Of a stretch of 10,157 nt of DNA, positions 6,831-10,157 are shown in pieces. Source of the DNA: Nitrososphaerales archaeon TH5894 (lineage in GTDB: Archaea > Thermoproteota > Nitrososphaeria > Nitrososphaerales > Nitrososphaeraceae); NCBI GenBank assembly GCA_014523485.1, contig JAATVK010000177.1, positions 1 to 10,157 on the forward strand, read 5' to 3'. A program made the translations under genes and the position numbers. Every line of letters starts with the position of its first letter. The stretch's first letter is position 1. Under the pieces are notes generated by a model. The model searched no databases. It saw only the letters and a list, made by a program, of their open reading frames with translations, and was not told the origin of the DNA.

Positions 6831-6848
6831 ATTTTTTGAAGAATTATA

Positions 6849-7667
6849 TTGCATGCTTTATATAGATCTATGAAAATGAATTCCTTTCCAATAGTTGTAT
6901 TTGATTCCGGTATTGGATCAATATCAGTAATTCGAGAAATCAAAAAAGAACTTCCTAATGAAAATTTAATTTATTTTGCAGATACAGCAAATTTTCCATA
7001 TGGAAAAAAGTCACAAAATGATCTTTTTAAAATTGTTCATAATACTATCAAATATTTAGAAAGATTTCATCCGAAATTGATAATAATTGCCTCAAATACA
7101 CCTTCTATACAAGTTATTAATGAAATAAGATCACTTACAAATATTCCGTTGATAGGTGTAAAACCCCCTATTAAAAAGGCTATAAAAATAACCAAAAAAA
7201 ACCACATAGGAATAATGGCAACAGAGGCTTCGATTAACAGTAAAGAATTGGATAAAATGATAAAGGCTGAAATTCCTCAGGAAATTTTCGTTTCTAAATA
7301 TAATGTATCTTCTCTAATATCCTTGATAGAAGATGGAACCTTTTTGAGAAATAGGAAAAAAATTGAACACTTTATAACTCTAATACTTGGAAATATTGAT
7401 AATATAGATGTCATAACATTATCGAGTACACATTTACCATTTATAATAGATCAACTAACTCATTTATATCCACATGTAAAATTTCTAGATCCAGCAGAAT
7501 CAATAGCTAAAGATGTAAAAAAATTTTTAATAGATAATAATCTTAACAATAAGATTAAAAATGGCAAAATGAGAATATTAGTTTCTGATAATAAAAAAAA
7601 GTTTCAAGAAATTTTAAGACAAATTGGTAGAAAAGAAAAAATTGAAGAAGTTTTTTGGTCTTTTTAA
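6849..7667 (+). CDS. glutamate-racemase-like protein with both catalytic Cys replaced by Ser
   Basis: A 272-residue member of the Asp/Glu racemase superfamily, closest in pattern to glutamate racemase MurI. It has VVFDSGIGSISVIREI (16-31) with D19-S20, LIYFADTANFPYGKKS (40-55), PLIGVKPPIKKA (100-111), GIMATEASI (121-129) and STHLPFI (193-199) with His195. MurI uses two cysteines as acid and base, in the motifs CNTA and GCTH. Here both are serine: S82 in ASNTP (codon TCA) and S193 in SSTH (codon AGT). The frame is intact and the rest of the fold is well kept, so this looks like a selected change, not decay. Ordinary racemisation of glutamate is unlikely; a different isomerase or lyase reaction or a binding role is possible. 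The TTG start is used here, but ATG 6870 or 6876 would fit the family's N-terminus equally well. A HyuA-type gene follows in tandem. Confidence 0.85.
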   Translation: MHALYRSMKMNSFPIVVFDSGIGSISVIREIKKELPNENLIYFADTANFPYGKKSQNDLFKIVHNTIKYLERFHPKLIIIASNTPSIQVINEIRSLTNIPLIGVKPPIKKAIKITKKNHIGIMATEASINSKELDKMIKAEIPQEIFVSKYNVSSLISLIEDGTFLRNRKKIEHFITLILGNIDNIDVITLSSTHLPFIIDQLTHLYPHVKFLDPAESIAKDVKKFLIDNNLNNKIKNGKMRILVSDNKKKFQEILRQIGRKEKIEEVFWSF

Positions 7668-7677
7668 CTACAACAAA

Positions 7678-7743
7678 ATGTATAAATATATATTAATTGA
7701 CCCAAAGAATAAGATAAGATTAGACATACCTAACGTGTATTAG
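7678..7743 (+). other. possible 21-residue leader ORF before the HyuA-like gene
   Basis: An ATG at 7678 opens 21 codons that end with TAG at 7741-7743, three bases before the ATG of the HyuA-like gene. The peptide would begin MYKYILIDP. No ribosome binding site is visible. The spacing would allow translational coupling, but an ORF this short may be chance. Confidence 0.2.
7681..7695 (+). promoter_or_regulatory. candidate TATA box for the HyuA-like gene
   Basis: TATAAATATATATTA is the best TATA-like element in the 79-bp gap. Initiation would fall near 7713 and leave a leader of about 35 bases. If this promoter is not used, the gene is cotranscribed with the racemase-like gene. Confidence 0.35.
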
Positions 7744-7746
7744 TCA

Positions 7747-9864
7747 ATGAACAGAAAGATCAGAGTTGGAATTGATGTTGGAGGTACTTTTACGAAAGCT
7801 ATAGCTATAGATATGGCATCAGCTGCATTTATTGGCAAAACGACTGTTCCTACTACTCATAATTCTGAAAGAGGAGTAGCTGATGGGATAATTATTGCCC
7901 TACGAGATTTACTCGAACATTATAATATACAAAGATCTGAAATTGAATTAATTTCACACAGCACAACACAAGCTGTCAATGCCCTACTTGAAGGCGACAC
8001 CGTAACAGTTGGTATTATCGGAATGGGTGTGGCATTAGAAAAATCCAATGTAGTTAAAAGAACTAACATAAAAAACGTAGAACTCTCACTTCATAAATAT
8101 TTACATACTTATCATAGATTTATGGATACCTCAAAATATCTTGATAAAAATGAAATAATTTCTACTATTTCTTCACTTAAAAAAGAAGGAGCAGATGTGT
8201 TAGTCGTTAGTGAAGCATATGGTGTGGATGATCCTAGCAATGAAAAATATGTAATGAACTATTCTCCTATACCAATTACTGGCGGTCATGAATTAACAGG
8301 CATTTATGGATTAGAAATTAGAACATTAACCGCTGCTATTAATGCTGCAATAATGCCAAAAGCGATCAGTACTGCAAAATATGTGGAAGATGTAGTTAGA
8401 AAGGAGAATATATCCTGCCCTATTATGATAATGAAAGGAGACGGAGGAATAACAGATATTGATACATTTAAAAATAAACCTATTTTAACAATATTATCTG
8501 GTCCAGCTGCTAGTGTTGCTGGTGCTTTATTATACTCTCATATTTTACATGGCATTTTCATAGAGATCGGAGGTACATCTACAAATATATCCATTATAAA
8601 AAACGGAAAACCTGAAATTAGATATGTAACGATAATGGATCATCCTACATGTATACGTTCGGTTGATGTTAGAGTGGCGGGCGTTGCAGGAGGCTCATTA
8701 ATTAGAATTTCTAATCATAAAATTATTGATGTTGGACCTCGCTCTGCTCATATAGCAGGTCTAACATATTCATGTTTTGTTGAGCCTTATGAATTAGAAA
8801 ATGCTAAAATAATAACATTCAAACCAAATGAAACTGATCCCGGTGATTATGTTTGTATCGAAACAGCAAATAATAAAAAAATTGCAATAACTACTACTTG
8901 TGCGGCCAATGCTTTAGGACTAATAGATAATGACGCATACGCATTTGGAAATAAAAGATCAGCAGTTAAATCTCTTTCTTTACTTGGTGAAAAGATTGGA
9001 CTAGATTATCAAACGACTGCAACTATGATATTAGATTTTTCTATCAAAAAAATTTTAGATATAATGGACCCCATGATAAAAGAATATAATTTGGATGAGA
9101 AAAAAATTAAACTTATTGGTGGAGGAGGAGGAGCGTCAGTATTAGTTCCCTATATGGCCACAAAATGTAAATTTACTCATGAAATAGCTCAAAATGCTGA
9201 GGTGGTTTCTTCTATAGGTGTAGCAGCCGCAATGATTTATGAGGAAATAGAAAAGACAATAGATAGGCCTGACGCAAATGATGTATCCAATGCTATAGAG
9301 GAGGTTAAAAAAAGAGCTCTCGATAGAGGTGCTGTTCCAGAATCTCTATCAATCCAAACTGAATTCGTGAATGAACGCACATTATTAAGAGCAATAGCCA
9401 CAGGTAACGTTGAACTCGATATTGGTAAGAACAATCGAAAGGAAATTGACGAAAAAGAGGCCTCAGATATAGCTTGTTCTATATTGGATACTGATCATGT
9501 TCAACGGATATTAAATATGAAAAATTATTTTGGATTTACCTGTGAGACAATTAAAAAACAATTTTTTTCCAAAAAACGAAAAAATCCGATTGTCATATTA
9601 GATAAATTCGGAAGAATAAGATTGATGTTGGATAATGCAAAGATTATCAGCGGAAATAAAAAACTAAAAAATGAAATTGATACAATGATACATCAATTGA
9701 TGGATAAAACAAATGAAGAATTGGCCCCTCAAATACATATTTTAGATGATATGAAAATAGTTGATTTTTCTAGTTTAATCTCTCCAGAACATCTTATAGA
9801 TGCATTAAAAAATGAAATAAATAAAACAAATACTGATAAAATAACAATTATAATAAAAATATAA
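7747..9864 (+). CDS. hydantoinase/oxoprolinase family protein, HyuA-type subunit
   Basis: A 705-residue ATP-binding protein of the HyuA family (N-methylhydantoinase A, 5-oxoprolinase and acetone/acetophenone carboxylase subunits), which use ATP to activate a carbonyl or amide group. Visible in order: GIDVGGTFTK (8-17) with phosphate-1 Asp10; HSTTQAVNALLEG (71-83), the family's HGTT-N-LLEG block; GDGG (231-234); ILSGPAASVAGA (249-260); the second ATP-site motif EIGGTSTN (273-280); AGVAGGS (311-317); GGGGGAS (458-464); and SSIGVAAAM (488-496). In typical HyuA the second motif is DMGGTSTD, so two acidic positions are changed here (Asp to Glu273 and Asp to Asn280), and the first motif ends in Lys17 where Asp is usual. 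About 200 residues after 505 are charged and not recognisable to me. No HyuB partner lies in the window. The racemase-like gene upstream suggests a shared pathway, but substrate is unknown. Confidence 0.87.
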   Translation: MNRKIRVGIDVGGTFTKAIAIDMASAAFIGKTTVPTTHNSERGVADGIIIALRDLLEHYNIQRSEIELISHSTTQAVNALLEGDTVTVGIIGMGVALEKSNVVKRTNIKNVELSLHKYLHTYHRFMDTSKYLDKNEIISTISSLKKEGADVLVVSEAYGVDDPSNEKYVMNYSPIPITGGHELTGIYGLEIRTLTAAINAAIMPKAISTAKYVEDVVRKENISCPIMIMKGDGGITDIDTFKNKPILTILSGPAASVAGALLYSHILHGIFIEIGGTSTNISIIKNGKPEIRYVTIMDHPTCIRSVDVRVAGVAGGSLIRISNHKIIDVGPRSAHIAGLTYSCFVEPYELENAKIITFKPNETDPGDYVCIETANNKKIAITTTCAANALGLIDNDAYAFGNKRSAVKSLSLLGEKIGLDYQTTATMILDFSIKKILDIMDPMIKEYNLDEKKIKLIGGGGGASVLVPYMATKCKFTHEIAQNAEVVSSIGVAAAMIYEEIEKTIDRPDANDVSNAIEEVKKRALDRGAVPESLSIQTEFVNERTLLRAIATGNVELDIGKNNRKEIDEKEASDIACSILDTDHVQRILNMKNYFGFTCETIKKQFFSKKRKNPIVILDKFGRIRLMLDNAKIISGNKKLKNEIDTMIHQLMDKTNEELAPQIHILDDMKIVDFSSLISPEHLIDALKNEINKTNTDKITIIIKI

Positions 9865-9895
9865 TTTTTGCATTGATTAAAGTAAAATAATTTTA
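9865..9895 (+). terminator. T-run and small palindrome after the HyuA-like gene
   Basis: T5 follows the stop within four bases. Further on, TAAAAT and ATTTTA (9883-9895) form a 13-base palindrome. The region lies between convergent genes and probably ends transcription of one or both. Confidence 0.35.
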
Positions 9896-9921
9896 TGTTT
9901 TCTGTAATAAATCTCCTACTA

Positions 9922-10119
9922 CTATATTTGCTCACCAAAAAAATTATCGTTCTCTCTATTACTTAAAGCAACAGAAGCCTTTTTAATTAATTGATATGTA
10001 GTATCATGACAGGGACAATTACATATTTTTGATCCATCATGTTTTATATCTTCGTTAATGATAATACCATTACAATTACTATGATCCTGTTGAATACAAT
10101 ACAAGGATTTTTCACTCAA
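9922..10119 (-). CDS. small Cys/His-rich putative zinc-binding protein
   Basis: A 65-residue protein of unknown function. Its cysteines and histidines cluster in the N-terminal 40 residues: C8, H13, C16, then the tight motif CNCPCH with C33, C35, C37 and H38. This layout could bind one zinc ion, or more than one. The last 25 residues are polar and have no recognisable motif. The proposed start is a TTG without a clear ribosome binding site; only a weak TATA-like string lies near 10141-10150. The frame stays open upstream to the edge of the window with no ATG, so this may be the C-terminal end of a longer protein. It converges on the HyuA-like gene with 57 bp between stops. The Cys/His spacing makes a real gene more likely than a random reading. 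Confidence 0.5.
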   Translation of the reverse strand: MSEKSLYCIQQDHSNCNGIIINEDIKHDGSKICNCPCHDTTYQLIKKASVALSNRENDNFFGEQI

Positions 10120-10157
10120 TAAAATATTTTTGTTATGAGATGATAAAAAACTTATCA

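Larger units (their letters stand above)
6233..6848. other. intergenic region with hairpins, no convincing gene
   Basis: These 616 bases hold no gene that I can support. Around 6335-6440 the sequence is less AT-rich than its surroundings and contains GGTGA (6374-6378) just before a 28-codon reading (6382-6468). Inverted repeats occur at 6419-6434 (TCACC/GGTGA, 6-base loop), at 6452-6466 (ATAAGA/TCTTAT, 3-base loop) and at 6476-6502. A TTA microsatellite lies near 6543-6561. A tandem 12-bp duplication and the probable promoter of the next gene sit at the right end. Confidence 0.5.

Noticed and set aside
6758..6943. A 61-codon minus-strand reading overlapping the start of the racemase-like gene
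   Set aside because: Half of it is antisense to the well-supported racemase-like gene, and the rest covers a 12-bp tandem duplication and the promoter region.
9729..9938. A 69-codon minus-strand reading at the end of the HyuA-like gene
   Set aside because: It is mostly antisense to the conserved reading frame of the HyuA-like gene and its N-terminus covers the intergenic terminator; the hydrophobic run comes from complementing Asn/Lys/Ile codons.

Overview
The window is a very AT-rich (by eye roughly 30% GC), loosely packed stretch that reads as archaeal. Several genes have a TATA-like box about 25-30 bases before the start codon and no Shine-Dalgarno sequence, which is the pattern of leaderless archaeal transcripts. 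TTG and GTG starts are common. The gene content (DedA-type membrane protein, tandem rhodanese, PstB, nucleotide-sugar dehydrogenase, HyuA-type ATPase, Cys/His-rich miniprotein) and long AT-rich spacers suggest an ammonia-oxidising Nitrososphaerota, perhaps Nitrosocosmicus-like. That placement is inference from style and content; no rRNA or ammonia-oxidation marker lies in the window.

Layout. 1-216 is the 3' end of a gene that starts outside the window. 217-735 is an AT-rich spacer. 736-948 (-) and 1194-1412 (+) are two small two-helix membrane proteins transcribed divergently; the second has a His-rich tail. A DedA-family membrane protein (1485-2168, +) follows and converges, with only 15 bp between stops, on a nucleotide-sugar dehydrogenase (2184-3212, -). 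The dehydrogenase is divergent from a tandem-domain rhodanese (3463-4257, +), which ends in a hairpin terminator. Then come pstB (4385-5257, +), whose 5' end is built of 21-bp tandem repeats, a 507-bp spacer, a GNA1-like glucosamine-6-phosphate N-acetyltransferase (5765-6232, +), a 616-bp spacer, a glutamate-racemase-like protein with both catalytic cysteines replaced by serine (6849-7667, +), and a HyuA-type hydantoinase/oxoprolinase subunit (7747-9864, +). A small Cys/His-rich protein (9922-10119, -) converges on the last gene.

How the genes might work together. The acetyltransferase (GlcNAc-6-P synthesis) and the dehydrogenase (oxidation of an NDP-sugar to a uronic acid) could both feed surface-polysaccharide or glycoprotein synthesis, but they are separately transcribed. 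The racemase-like and HyuA-like genes lie in tandem 79 bp apart and both depart from their families at active-site positions. This pair is the best candidate here for an undescribed activity. PstB has no other Pst component in the window. No rRNA, tRNA, CRISPR array, transposase or integrase was seen.
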